From positions 1 to 64,000 of the forward strand of contig NZ_JAHXPB010000008.1 of NCBI RefSeq assembly GCF_023147505.1: 64,000 bases of DNA, written 5' to 3'. This document shows, piece after piece, positions 29,784 to 38,308 of this stretch. Under the pieces are notes generated by a model that was not told the DNA's origin, did no database searches, and was given only the letters and a program-made list of their open reading frames with translations. The number at the start of each line of letters is the position of its first letter. Within the stretch, counting starts at the first letter, position 1. This DNA is from Brevundimonas sp. EYE_349. GTDB lineage: Bacteria > Pseudomonadota > Alphaproteobacteria > Caulobacterales > Caulobacteraceae. The position numbers and the translations under genes are program-made.

Positions 29784-31202
29784 CTATCGCGTCGCGGGCG
29801 CCGTGTCGCGGCCTTGCAGATCCGCCAGGGCCTTGGCGACCAGCGAAGCCTTGGAGCCGTTCGATCCCTTGACCATGACGACATCGCCGGGCGCGACCAG
29901 AATGGCGGCTTCGGCGGCCAGTTCGGCGGCGGTCTCGCGCCAAAGGCCGCGACGCGACACCGGCAGGGCGTCGTAGAGCCAACGCATTTGCGGCCCGGCG
30001 GCGTGGACCAGATCAAGGCCAGCCGCGTCGATGGAACCGGCCAGGCCCTCGTGCAGGCTGCGGCTCTGGTCGCCCAGTTCGAGCATGTCGGTCAGAACCA
30101 CGACGCGGCGGCCCGACACGGCGCGGGCGCCCAGGCTCTTGAACCCTGCGGTCATCGACAGGGGATTGGCGTTGTAGCTTTCGTCGATCAGGGTGAAGGC
30201 GCCGTCGACCAGGGCGACCTGGCGTGTCTGACCCCGGCCTGCCAGCGGCTGGAAGTCGGCCAGGGCCTTGAGACCCGTCTCCAGCGGCACGTCCAGCGCG
30301 TCCAGCATGGCCAAGACGCACAGGCTGTTCAGGCCCCAGTGGGCGCCCGACTGAGCCAGGCGGTATTGCAGCGGCCGGCCGAACAGTTCCGCGGTGACGG
30401 TCGCGCCCTCCGCGTCCGGGCGGAAGTCCATCAAGCGGGCGTCGCAGCCAGCCTGGGTTCCGAAGACGACGAGACGGGCGTTCACAGCACGGGCGGCCTC
30501 GGCCAGCACGCCGGCGAAGGCGACATCGCCATTGGCCACCGCAGTCCCGCCGGGCACCAGGCCCTGGAAGATGGCCGCCTTCTCGCGCGCGACCCCGGCT
30601 TCGCCATCGGCGAAGGCCTCGATATGGACTGGGCCGACGGTGGTGACGCAGGCCGCGTGCGGCGCCACGAATCTGGACAGCGGCGCGATTTCGCCCGGCG
30701 CATTCATGCCGATTTCGAACACGGCGCGCTGGGTCTCGACCGGCATCCGCGCCAGCGTCAGCGGCACGCCGATATGGTTGTTGTAGCTCTTGATCGAGCC
30801 ATGCGCCGGGCCCGCCAGATCAAGTCCCGCCTTGATCGCCTGGGTCACGCTGGTCTTGCCGACGCTGCCGGTGACGGCGCCGCGCTTCACCTGGGGCGCG
30901 CGTTGGCGGGCGGCGACGCCCAGCGCTTCGAGGCCGTGCAGCGTATCGGGGACGACGATGCAGGGCCCGCCCTCGACCGGATGTTGGACCAGGGCGGCGG
31001 CTGCCCCGGCGGCGAAGGCGTCAGCGGCGAACTCATGCCCGTCGCGGGCGCCCTTCAGCGCCAGGAACAGGTCGCCGCGCGCGATCTCGCGGCTGTTGTA
31101 GGTGACGCCCATGATCGGGCGGTTGTCGCCGTGCAGCACGCCGCCCGTGGCGGCGGCGACTTCGGCGGCCGTCCAGAGCGGGCGGGCGATGGCGTCAGGC
31201 AT
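29784..31202 (-). CDS. murF: UDP-MurNAc-tripeptide--D-alanyl-D-alanine ligase
   Basis: MurF joins the D-Ala-D-Ala made by Ddl to the tripeptide, completing the pentapeptide precursor. 472 residues. It shows the ATP loop TGSVGKTSVTQAI, YNNHIGVPLTL, the metal-binding EIGMNAPGEI and the C-terminal DESYNANPLSM. The start overlaps murE by eight bases, consistent with a translationally coupled operon. Confidence 0.97.
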   Translation of the reverse strand: MPDAIARPLWTAAEVAAATGGVLHGDNRPIMGVTYNSREIARGDLFLALKGARDGHEFAADAFAAGAAAALVQHPVEGGPCIVVPDTLHGLEALGVAARQRAPQVKRGAVTGSVGKTSVTQAIKAGLDLAGPAHGSIKSYNNHIGVPLTLARMPVETQRAVFEIGMNAPGEIAPLSRFVAPHAACVTTVGPVHIEAFADGEAGVAREKAAIFQGLVPGGTAVANGDVAFAGVLAEAARAVNARLVVFGTQAGCDARLMDFRPDAEGATVTAELFGRPLQYRLAQSGAHWGLNSLCVLAMLDALDVPLETGLKALADFQPLAGRGQTRQVALVDGAFTLIDESYNANPLSMTAGFKSLGARAVSGRRVVVLTDMLELGDQSRSLHEGLAGSIDAAGLDLVHAAGPQMRWLYDALPVSRRGLWRETAAELAAEAAILVAPGDVVMVKGSNGSKASLVAKALADLQGRDTAPATR

Positions 31203-32652
31203 AAAGGGACAGGGCCTCGGAGACGACGGTGGCGTCGTCGAAGGGGTGGGTCACGCCCGCGACGATCTGCCCCTGTTCATGCCCTTTTCCGGCGATGACC
31301 ACCACATCCCCTTCGCGCATCATTTCGACGGCGGCGGCGATGGCGGCGCGGCGGTCGCCGATCTCCAGCGCGTCGGGGCAGGCGGCGCGCACCTCGGCGC
31401 GGATGGCGGCGGGGTCTTCGGAGCGGGGATTGTCGTCGGTGACGATGGCGACGTCCGCCAGACGGCCGGCGATGGCGCCCATCAGGGGCCGCTTGCCGCG
31501 ATCCCGGTCGCCCCCCGCGCCGAATACCGCGATCAGACGGCCGGTCGCATGGGGCCGCAGAGCGTTCAGCACCGTCTCCAGCCCGTCTGGCGTGTGCGCG
31601 TAATCGACATAGACCTCGCCCCGCCCAGTCTCGGCGCCGATGCGTTGCAGTCGGCCCTGCGCGCCCGTCAGCCCCTCCAGCGCGCCGATAACAGCGTCGG
31701 GGTCGTCGCCCGCCGCGATGCACAGCCCCGCCGCCACCAGGGCGTTGGAGGCCTGGAAGGCGCCGGCGAGAGGCAGCAGGATGTCGCGGACCTGGCCGCG
31801 CACGTCCAGGGTCAGGCGCTGCCCCTCCGGCGTCGCCTGGCGCCCGATCAGGGTCAGGTCGCGGCCCCGCTCGCCCACCGCCATCACGCCCAGACCCGCC
31901 ATTATGGAGGCCGAGGCGAAGGCGGAATAGGCGTCGGAATCGGCATTCAGGACGGCGGTGCGGCCGCGCGGCAGCAGGGTCTCGAACAAACGCATCTTGG
32001 CGGCGCGATAATCCTGCATCGTGCCGTGATAATCGAGGTGATCCTGGGTCAGGTTGGTGAAGGCGGCGGCCTTCAGCGCCACACCGTCCAGCCGGCGCTG
32101 GTCGATGCCGTGGGACGAGGCCTCCAGCGCGACATGGGTCACGTCCTTCCTGGCCAGTTCGGCCATCAGGCGGGCGGCCTCGGCGGCGTCGGGGCTGGTC
32201 AGGCCGGGGCCGGTCAGGGCGTAGGTCTTGTCGCCCTTCTGACCGACGACGCCCAGGGTGCCCATGCTGGCCGACTTGTGCCCGACGCCCGCCCACAGCT
32301 GGCGGCAGAAGGCGGCGACCGAGGTCTTGCCGTTGGTGCCGGTCACGGCGACGCAGGTCTTGGGCTGGGCGCCGTAGAATCCGCGCGCGGCGATGGCGTA
32401 GGCGCGGCGCACGTCGCCGGACGTGACCAGGACCGGCGCCGCCGTATCGGGGGTGTCGGCGGGGGCCAGGACGGCGGCGGCGCCCTGGGCCAGGGCCTGG
32501 GGTATGAAGGCGCGGCCGTCGGCGGCCGATCCCGGCAGGGCGACGAACAGGGCGCCGGGCGCGACCTTGCGGCTGTCGGCGGTGACGCCGGTGATGACGG
32601 GATCGGAGGCTACGTCGCGGCGCAGCAGGTCGGACAGGTGAAGCGCGCTCAC
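31195..32652 (-). CDS. murE: UDP-MurNAc-dipeptide--2,6-diaminopimelate ligase
   Basis: MurE adds the third residue of the peptide stem. The ATP loop is VTGTNGKTSVAAF. The DNPR motif (VTDDNPRSEDP) binds meso-diaminopimelate and distinguishes DAP-adding from lysine-adding enzymes, so this organism makes DAP-type peptidoglycan. 485 residues. It overlaps murF by eight bases and ftsI by four (ATGA). Confidence 0.97.
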   Translation of the reverse strand: MSALHLSDLLRRDVASDPVITGVTADSRKVAPGALFVALPGSAADGRAFIPQALAQGAAAVLAPADTPDTAAPVLVTSGDVRRAYAIAARGFYGAQPKTCVAVTGTNGKTSVAAFCRQLWAGVGHKSASMGTLGVVGQKGDKTYALTGPGLTSPDAAEAARLMAELARKDVTHVALEASSHGIDQRRLDGVALKAAAFTNLTQDHLDYHGTMQDYRAAKMRLFETLLPRGRTAVLNADSDAYSAFASASIMAGLGVMAVGERGRDLTLIGRQATPEGQRLTLDVRGQVRDILLPLAGAFQASNALVAAGLCIAAGDDPDAVIGALEGLTGAQGRLQRIGAETGRGEVYVDYAHTPDGLETVLNALRPHATGRLIAVFGAGGDRDRGKRPLMGAIAGRLADVAIVTDDNPRSEDPAAIRAEVRAACPDALEIGDRRAAIAAAVEMMREGDVVVIAGKGHEQGQIVAGVTHPFDDATVVSEALSLYA

Positions 32653-34433
32653 AGCCCGTCCCCCGCCACGTCCTGATAGGCGGGAACCTTCTCGCCCATG
32701 GCGGTGCGCCAGCGGTCCTCGCGCCGTTCCACGCCCAGGAAACCGGCGATGCGGTCGGCGATGTTGCGCACAGCCGGGGCGGCGACATAGGCGCCGGTCT
32801 TGGGATAGGTCCCCGGCTCGTCCATCACGATCAGGATGGCGTAGCGTTTGCCGTTCAGCGGACCATCGACTGGGAAGACCGCCGCGAAGGAGCCGAGGGC
32901 GTGGCTGGGGTCGTAGCGGCCGCCGACCAGCTTGTTGGCCGAGCCGGTCTTTCCGCCCACGCGCAGGCCGGGCGCATCGGCGAAGCCGCCCGAACCCTTG
33001 ACCACATTGCGGCGCATCAGGTCCAGAATGGTGCGCGAGGTCTCTTCGGTGACGACCTGCTGGGGCTGGACGCCGCGCGCCCCGCCCTTGCGCAGGCTCA
33101 ACGGGATCATCCGCCCGCCGTTGGTCAGGGCGCCCATGGCCTGTATCATCTGGGCCGGGGTGATCATGATGCCATAGCCGAACGACAGCGACGCCAGGGT
33201 CGAATTGTCCCAGCGGCGCGGCACGACAGGCTTGGCCGATTCCTTCAGCTCGATCCTGGCGGGGTCCAGCAGGCCCAGCCGCTGGAAATAGCTGCGCATC
33301 ACGTCCGGCCCCATCTGCACCGCCAGTTGCGAGGTGCCGATGTTGGAGGAGTGCAGATAGACTTCCTCCAGGGTCATCACCCGGTTCTGGGCGTGGAAGT
33401 CCTTGATCTTGCGGTCGCCGATCTGGAAGGCCTGGGAGGCGTCGAACAGGGTGTTCATGTCGGCCCGGCCGGTGTCCAGACCGGCGGCGACGGTGAAGGT
33501 CTTGAACACCGAGCCCATTTCATAGTGGCCCGAGACGGCGCGGTTCAGCGTCGCGCCATCGGGCGCCGCGCCGCGATTGGCCGAGTTGAAGGTCGGCCAG
33601 GAGGCCATGCCCAGCACCTCGCCGGTCTGGACGTCGGTGACGATGCCCACCGCGCCCTTGGCCTGGGCCTTGATCGCTGCGGCGGCCAGTTCGTTTTCCA
33701 GCACGCCCTGAACGCGCAGGTCGATGGACAGGGGGAAGGTCTCGCCCCGCTGGCCCGCCGCGCGGATTTCGTCGTTGAAGGCCAGTTCGGCGCCGGACAC
33801 CCCCTGCCCGCCCGTGTCGGCGTCGCCGATCAGGTGGACGGCCGAGGTTCCCAGCGGATAGGCGCGGCGATCCTCGGGCTCGAAGGTGACGCCGCCCAGA
33901 GCCAGGTCGTGGACGGCGGCCTTTTCCTGAGGCGTCAGGCCGGTCAGGGCGATCAGGCGGCGATCACCGGCCAGGACACGCTTCAGCCGGTCGCTGGAGA
34001 TACGCGGCAGGGCGCGGCGCAGCTGGCGATAGGCCAGGTCGCGATCCCAGATCTCGGCCGGATCTATATAGAGGCCGTAGTGGACGATGTTGGTGGCCAG
34101 CAGTTCGCCGTTGCGATCCGTCAGATCGCCGCGCACGAGGGCGTCGGGATTGGCGCCGGCGCCGCGCCCGCCGCCGGGGGCCAGCAGCGCCTTATAGGAC
34201 GCGCCCAGCGCCAGCCCAGCGAAGACGCACGAAAAGACGATCATGATCAGGAAGATGCGGACGCGCGTGTCTTCTTCCGGCCGGGCGTCGGCGCGGGCGC
34301 GTTCGAACCCATGCTCCAGCCTCCAGACCAGCTCGGACAGCCAGCGCCAGAACGGCGACAGACGGCCCTGCAACCGCTCCTGGAAGTCGCCACCCGGCGC
34401 GGGGCGGTGATAGCGATGGTCCTGAACGCTCAT
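32649..34433 (-). CDS. ftsI: Septal transpeptidase FtsI (PBP3)
   Basis: A class B penicillin-binding protein that crosslinks septal peptidoglycan. 594 residues. One membrane helix (about 58-80, IFLIMIVFSCVFAGLALGA), the PBP dimerisation domain, then the transpeptidase domain with SxxK in MGSVFKTFTVAAGL, SSN in HSSNIGTSQLA and KTG in VGGKTGSANKL. The neighbours ftsL (upstream) and ftsW (further down) are its divisome partners. It overlaps both adjacent genes by four bases. Confidence 0.97.
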   Translation of the reverse strand: MSVQDHRYHRPAPGGDFQERLQGRLSPFWRWLSELVWRLEHGFERARADARPEEDTRVRIFLIMIVFSCVFAGLALGASYKALLAPGGGRGAGANPDALVRGDLTDRNGELLATNIVHYGLYIDPAEIWDRDLAYRQLRRALPRISSDRLKRVLAGDRRLIALTGLTPQEKAAVHDLALGGVTFEPEDRRAYPLGTSAVHLIGDADTGGQGVSGAELAFNDEIRAAGQRGETFPLSIDLRVQGVLENELAAAAIKAQAKGAVGIVTDVQTGEVLGMASWPTFNSANRGAAPDGATLNRAVSGHYEMGSVFKTFTVAAGLDTGRADMNTLFDASQAFQIGDRKIKDFHAQNRVMTLEEVYLHSSNIGTSQLAVQMGPDVMRSYFQRLGLLDPARIELKESAKPVVPRRWDNSTLASLSFGYGIMITPAQMIQAMGALTNGGRMIPLSLRKGGARGVQPQQVVTEETSRTILDLMRRNVVKGSGGFADAPGLRVGGKTGSANKLVGGRYDPSHALGSFAAVFPVDGPLNGKRYAILIVMDEPGTYPKTGAYVAAPAVRNIADRIAGFLGVERREDRWRTAMGEKVPAYQDVAGDGL

Positions 34434-34876
34434 TGCTGCGTCTCATGAGCGGGCGCGGGCGCGGCGTCGTCGGCGATCGCGGGGGCGGCGGGCGTCGCGG
34501 CAGGGGCGGCGGCCGGCTTGGCGGCGGCGGCTGGCTTCAGGGCGGTCAACTGCCCCTCCCCCGCCTGGCGGTGGACGTCGACCGGGGCCATGCCGATCTG
34601 GCGCGACAGGGCCTCCAGCCGGGCGGGCTGCTCCAGTCGGGCGACCTCAGCCCGCAACAGGCGGACACGCTGACCGTTCTCGCGGATGTCCTGCTCCAGC
34701 TGGGCGATGCGGCTGCTTTCGCGCGCGGCGGCCGCCTTGGCGGCATAGACCGACACGATCATGATCGCGACCAGAGCCACACCGATGATCTCGACCCAGC
34801 GCACGCCGCGCACCTTCCAGTCGAACAGGCGCTGAAGGGCCGAGCGGGAATAGGTGAAGAAGGGCGCCGTGGTCAT
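34430..34876 (-). CDS. ftsL: Cell division protein FtsL
   Basis: A small bitopic divisome protein (148 residues) that pairs with FtsB and FtsQ. It has a cytoplasmic N-terminus, one membrane helix at about 30-50 ([18 protein letters not shown]), a periplasmic coiled coil (about 52-100, [20 protein letters not shown]) and a Pro/Ala-rich tail. FtsL varies greatly in sequence, and the call relies on this architecture and its place between rsmH and ftsI. Starts and stops overlap on both sides by four bases. Confidence 0.92.
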   Translation of the reverse strand: MTTAPFFTYSRSALQRLFDWKVRGVRWVEIIGVALVAIMIVSVYAAKAAAARESSRIAQLEQDIRENGQRVRLLRAEVARLEQPARLEALSRQIGMAPVDVHRQAGEGQLTALKPAAAAKPAAAPAATPAAPAIADDAAPAPAHETQQ

Positions 34877-35841
34877 GCCGCAGCCTTCCCGGAAATCCCG
34901 CCCCAGGCCGGGGCGTCGGTTCGGATGGCCGCGCGCAGCTTCGCCGAGCGGGCGCGGGGATTGGTCGAACGCTCTTCGTCGCCCGCCTCGCGCGCGCCCT
35001 TGAACCGAAGCGTGAAGCTGGGCTTGCGCGGATCGACGGCCATGGGCGCGTGGCGCGAACCGGCGGGCGCATTGCCGGTGCGCTCCGTCAGGAAGGCCTT
35101 GACGATGCGGTCTTCCAGCGAATGGAAGGTGACGACGGCCAGACGGCCGCCGGGCGCCAGGGTCGCCTCGGCCGCCTCCAGCCCGCGCTCCAGTTCGCCC
35201 AGTTCGTCATTCACCGCGATGCGCAGGGCCTGAAACACCCGGGTCGCAGGATGAATCGGCGCGCCGCGACGACCGCCCAGAGCCTTTTCGACGACCTCGG
35301 CCAGATCCAGGGTCCGGGTGAAGGGTTGTTCGACGCGCCGGCGCAGGATGGCGGTGGCGACCCGGCCCGACTGACGCTCTTCGCCATACAGTTTGAAGAT
35401 GTGGGCCAGGGGGCCGTGATCCCAGGTGTTGACGATGTCGGCTGCGGTTGCGCCGTCGTCGGACATCCGCATGTCCAACGGACCGTCGCGCATGAAGGAG
35501 AAGCCGCGCTCGGCCTGATCCAGCTGCATGGAGGACACGCCGATGTCGAACACGGCGCCGTCCAGCTGGGCCTCGCCGCTGTCGGCGAAGGCTTGCGCCA
35601 GACCCGAGAAGGGGGTGCGGATCAGTTGGAACCGACCGGGGAAGTCATTGGCGACCGCCTCGGCGTGCGGCTGGACCGTCGGGTCGCGATCCAGTCCGAT
35701 CACCTGGGCGCCGGACTTCAGGATGGCGCGGGTATAGCCGCCGGCGCCGAAGGTGGCGTCGATCATCACATCGCCGGGCGCGGGCGACAGAGCCTCGATC
35801 ACCTCGGCCAGCAGGACGGGGGCGTGCGGAGCGTCAATCAC
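34873..35841 (-). CDS. rsmH: 16S rRNA (cytosine-1402-N4) methyltransferase RsmH
   Basis: An AdoMet-dependent enzyme that methylates C1402 of 16S rRNA (formerly MraW). 322 residues. It shows [48 protein letters not shown] and [15 protein letters not shown]. Translation starts at a GTG at 35841. The GTG overlaps the mraZ TGA (GTGA), and GGAGG lies just upstream, so translation is coupled to mraZ. No ATG is near a family-like N-terminus. Confidence 0.95.
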   Translation of the reverse strand: MIDAPHAPVLLAEVIEALSPAPGDVMIDATFGAGGYTRAILKSGAQVIGLDRDPTVQPHAEAVANDFPGRFQLIRTPFSGLAQAFADSGEAQLDGAVFDIGVSSMQLDQAERGFSFMRDGPLDMRMSDDGATAADIVNTWDHGPLAHIFKLYGEERQSGRVATAILRRRVEQPFTRTLDLAEVVEKALGGRRGAPIHPATRVFQALRIAVNDELGELERGLEAAEATLAPGGRLAVVTFHSLEDRIVKAFLTERTGNAPAGSRHAPMAVDPRKPSFTLRFKGAREAGDEERSTNPRARSAKLRAAIRTDAPAWGGISGKAAA

Positions 35842-36314
35842 GCCCCACCTCCCGCCAGCTTCATCTGGGCCTGCAGCTTCAGGGCGCCGATCTGGGCCAT
35901 GCCGGCCTTGGCCAGGGCGCGTTGTTCGGCGCGGCGGGCCGCCCATTTCTCGCGCGACCAGATCTGGAAACGGTCGTTCAGGCCGACGATGACGACGGTG
36001 TCGTCCAGACCCGCCTCGGCGCACAGGCTTTCCGGCAGGGTGATGCGACCGCCGGAATCATAGGCCAAACGCACCTGCTCGCCCATGACCTGCCACTCCA
36101 AGGCAGAACGCTCTTCGGACCCGAACGGCAGAGCCTCGATCATTTCGGCATAGACGGCGAACAGGCGGTCGCCGCCCGCTTCCAGGCAGTCGGCCTCGAT
36201 AGAGGGGAAGATGAAAACGCCGCCGGCCGCGCCGTTTTCGGCCGTGCGGAAATCGTTGGGGATCAGGAGACGGCGCTTGCCGTCCAGCTGCTTCTCATAG
36301 GTCGAGAGAAACAC
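35838..36314 (-). CDS. mraZ: Transcriptional regulator / division protein MraZ
   Basis: The first gene of the dcw operon. MraZ is a DNA-binding protein with two AbrB-like half domains that represses its own operon in E. coli. 158 residues. The two DxxxR-type motifs are visible as [14 protein letters not shown] and [15 protein letters not shown]. The C-terminal helix is basic and Gln/Ala-rich. Four TGGG repeats at 10-bp spacing lie 88-121 bases upstream and are the likely binding site. Confidence 0.95.
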   Translation of the reverse strand: MFLSTYEKQLDGKRRLLIPNDFRTAENGAAGGVFIFPSIEADCLEAGGDRLFAVYAEMIEALPFGSEERSALEWQVMGEQVRLAYDSGGRITLPESLCAEAGLDDTVVIVGLNDRFQIWSREKWAARRAEQRALAKAGMAQIGALKLQAQMKLAGGGA

Positions 36315-36401
36315 GCCCTGGCCAATCGGACCCTTCCGGCCCGTCCCTAGATGCCTGACGAACGCCCGCCGCGCCCGCCTTTCAGCCCCAAATCATGATA
36401 T

Positions 36402-36435
36402 TGGGATAGCATGGGACGAAATGGGCCTCAATGGG
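36402..36435. promoter_or_regulatory. MraZ operator: four TGGG repeats at exact 10-bp spacing
   Basis: TGGG occurs at 36402, 36412, 36422 and 36432 on the plus strand, each followed by six other bases. MraZ of E. coli binds TGGGN repeats with 5-base spacers, one per helical turn (established knowledge). The period matches exactly, with four units in place of three. The orientation is opposite to the mraZ coding strand. The promoter position relative to the repeats was not determined. Confidence 0.75.
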
Positions 36436-36496
36436 ATCGAGACCAAGATTTAACCATGTTTTGACATGTGGCCACCTGAACACGCTCATAGAAGCG

Positions 36497-36511
36497 GAAC
36501 ATACATAGAAC
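36497..36511 (-). promoter_or_regulatory. Candidate LexA box (GTTC-N7-GTTC) upstream of mraZ
   Basis: The minus strand reads GTTC, TATGTAT, GTTC, an exact match to the alphaproteobacterial LexA consensus GTTC-N7-GTTC. It lies about 185 bases upstream of the mraZ start, between the rnpB 3' end and the MraZ repeats. About two exact matches are expected by chance in 64 kb counting both strands, so the location is the only support. Confidence 0.45.
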
Positions 36512-36696
36512 ATCTTAAGTATTCACAGCCTGTGAAGCGTTCTAACCTTCGTTGGAGAGACAACAGGTTAACGAGCGCTGGACCGCGCATGCGCCATCAG
36601 AACGCTGAAATGCGGGGATAATCCGAATACGGACCACAGCAGAGCAACAGGCGTGCGAACCCAGACAGGCCGAGGGCCGACAGGCCCAGGGAAAAT

Positions 36697-37076
36697 ATGC
36701 CAGACGGCCTGTAAGCCGGGTTTTGTTCCGCTCCGAAAAGCGGCGACGATCATTCCTCTGGACCGACCATTGCTGATCGGTTCTCGCGACCTACCCGGAC
36801 ATCTGAGGCGGTGAACCCCGCGAGCGAGCCCGCGCGATGTCCCTATTTGGTCTTGCTCCAGGCGGGGCTTGCCATGCCGTCCCTGTTGCCAGGCACGCGG
36901 TGGGCTCTTACCCCACCCTTTCACCCTTACCGGCCTCGCAAGGCCGGAGGTTTGCTTTCTGTGGCGCTATCCCTCGGGTCGCCCCGGGCGGAAGTTATCC
37001 GCCGCCTCTTCACCGTGGAGCCCGGACTTTCCTCGACGGGATCAAGTCCCGCCGCGACCGCCCAGCCGTCTGGCGC
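36697..37076 (-). ncRNA. rnpB: RNase P RNA (M1-type, class A)
   Basis: The catalytic RNA that matures tRNA 5' ends. The minus strand carries the conserved 5' segment GAGGAAAGTCCGGGCTCC (about 37037-37020), a GGTGAAA-like middle region with GTAAGAGCCCACCG, and the 3' segment ending CAAAACCCGGCTTACAGG. The ends pair as P1, GCCAGACGGC at 37074-37065 with GCCGTCTGGC at 36708-36699. The exact ends are uncertain by a few bases. It is transcribed toward the mraZ operon. Open frames across this stretch are not coding. Confidence 0.93.
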
Positions 37077-37105
37077 GCGCTAGATGCGCGTAACCGGGCC
37101 GAAGG

Positions 37106-37867
37106 TCAATCCAGCACGCCCGTCACGCTTTCGGCGCTGGCGAGTTGAAGCAGGCCGACAAGGCGGGCGCGGGTTTCGCCGTCGGCGACGCCGTCGATCC
37201 GGCTGGGGCGCCAGTGACGCTGGAAGGCGCGGACGGCGGTTTCGGCATCCGCATCATAATCGCCGCCGGGCTTCAGCCCGTAGCCCAGGCGATGCAGACC
37301 GGCGCGCAGGACGATGACGCCGATCCCCTGATCCCCTTTCTGCAACAGGCCGCCCAAGGCCTGGATACGCTCGGGGGCCGGTTCGAACCACAGGCCGTGG
37401 CCAGCCTCGGCCAGACGTTTCCAGGGGAAGCGTTCTCCGGGATCTTCCTTGCGGTCCGGCGCCAGATCGGAATGGCCGATGATGCGGTTGTCGGGGATGG
37501 TCCAGCGGCTGCGGATGTCGCCGATCAGGGCGATGACGGCCGCGACCTGATCTTCGGGGAAGTCGCGATAGCCGAACTCATGGCCGGGATTGACGATCTC
37601 GATGCCGATGGAGGCGGCGTTGCAGTCGTCTTGGCCCTGCCAGACGCCGCGACCGGCGTGCCAGGCGCGGCGTTCTTCTGGCGCGAGTTGGAAGATGCGG
37701 CCGTCCTCCTCCACCAGATAATGAGCCGAGACCTTGGCCTCGGGATCGCGCAGGCGCGCCAGGGCCGCCTCGCCCGTTTGCATCCCCGTATAGTGGAGCA
37801 CCAGCATGTCGGGCGGCGCACGGCGCGCGTCGAAGTTGGGCGAAGGCGCGTCGATGAAGGCGATCAT
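37106..37867 (-). CDS. N-acetylmuramoyl-L-alanine amidase, AmpD-like, with peptidoglycan-binding domain
   Basis: A zinc amidase that cleaves the MurNAc-L-Ala bond. The amidase_2 domain (about residues 15-165) shows the zinc ligands in LVLHYTGMQ and IIGHSDLAPDRKEDPGERF, and the HxGRGVW region RAWHAGRGVW. A C-terminal peptidoglycan-binding domain (about 190-250) has LHRLGYGLKPGGDYDADAE and then TAVRAFQRHWRP. No signal peptide is obvious, so a cytoplasmic recycling role (AmpD/AmiD-like) or non-classical location are both possible. The 253-residue length fits. Confidence 0.9.
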   Translation of the reverse strand: MIAFIDAPSPNFDARRAPPDMLVLHYTGMQTGEAALARLRDPEAKVSAHYLVEEDGRIFQLAPEERRAWHAGRGVWQGQDDCNAASIGIEIVNPGHEFGYRDFPEDQVAAVIALIGDIRSRWTIPDNRIIGHSDLAPDRKEDPGERFPWKRLAEAGHGLWFEPAPERIQALGGLLQKGDQGIGVIVLRAGLHRLGYGLKPGGDYDADAETAVRAFQRHWRPSRIDGVADGETRARLVGLLQLASAESVTGVLD

Positions 37868-37879
37868 GAAGGCGTGGCC

Positions 37880-38203
37880 TCAGCGGCCGTTGCGTTCCCA
37901 CCCATAGGCGACCCAGGCGCCGTCCACCTTGTGCGCCTCGATCAGGTCGGGATCGCCGGCGCGGCGGCGCGGCGTCATGGTGCGCCGGGTCCGCATCACC
38001 AGACCGACCAGGAAGACCAGCACCCCCGCGAACAGGGCGATCACCGCCACCGCAGCGGCGGTGAAGACGGCCAGCACCGCACCGACGGCCATGGCGGCGA
38101 CGGCCGCGATCACGCCGGCGAGCCACATCACCGAGGCGACCAGGCCGTTGGGACGGCGGCGGGCGGCGAAACCGATAGTGGCGAGACGTTCAGGCTGGAA
38201 CAT
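37880..38203 (-). CDS. Small membrane protein of unknown function
   Basis: 107 residues with one long hydrophobic stretch (about 23-68), probably two closely spaced membrane helices rich in Ala and Val, followed by a basic segment RTRRTMTPRRRAGDPD and a C-terminal AWVAYGWERNGR. Its stop is 12 bases before the amidase start, so the two are likely co-transcribed. Function is not recognised. Confidence 0.7.
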   Translation of the reverse strand: MFQPERLATIGFAARRRPNGLVASVMWLAGVIAAVAAMAVGAVLAVFTAAAVAVIALFAGVLVFLVGLVMRTRRTMTPRRRAGDPDLIEAHKVDGAWVAYGWERNGR

Positions 38204-38308
38204 GGATCATCCTTTCAGGCGCTCCGGGGAACGCCTGAACCGCAATGTCGGTCCATCGGGGCCTGCGGTCAATGGACTGCGGCGCACGGCCGCGCTTCGG
38301 CGCCTCCG

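Noticed and set aside
36568..37148. Several frames of 70-120 codons across 36.6-37.1 kb
   Set aside because: This stretch encodes RNase P RNA. The frames follow its structured sequence.
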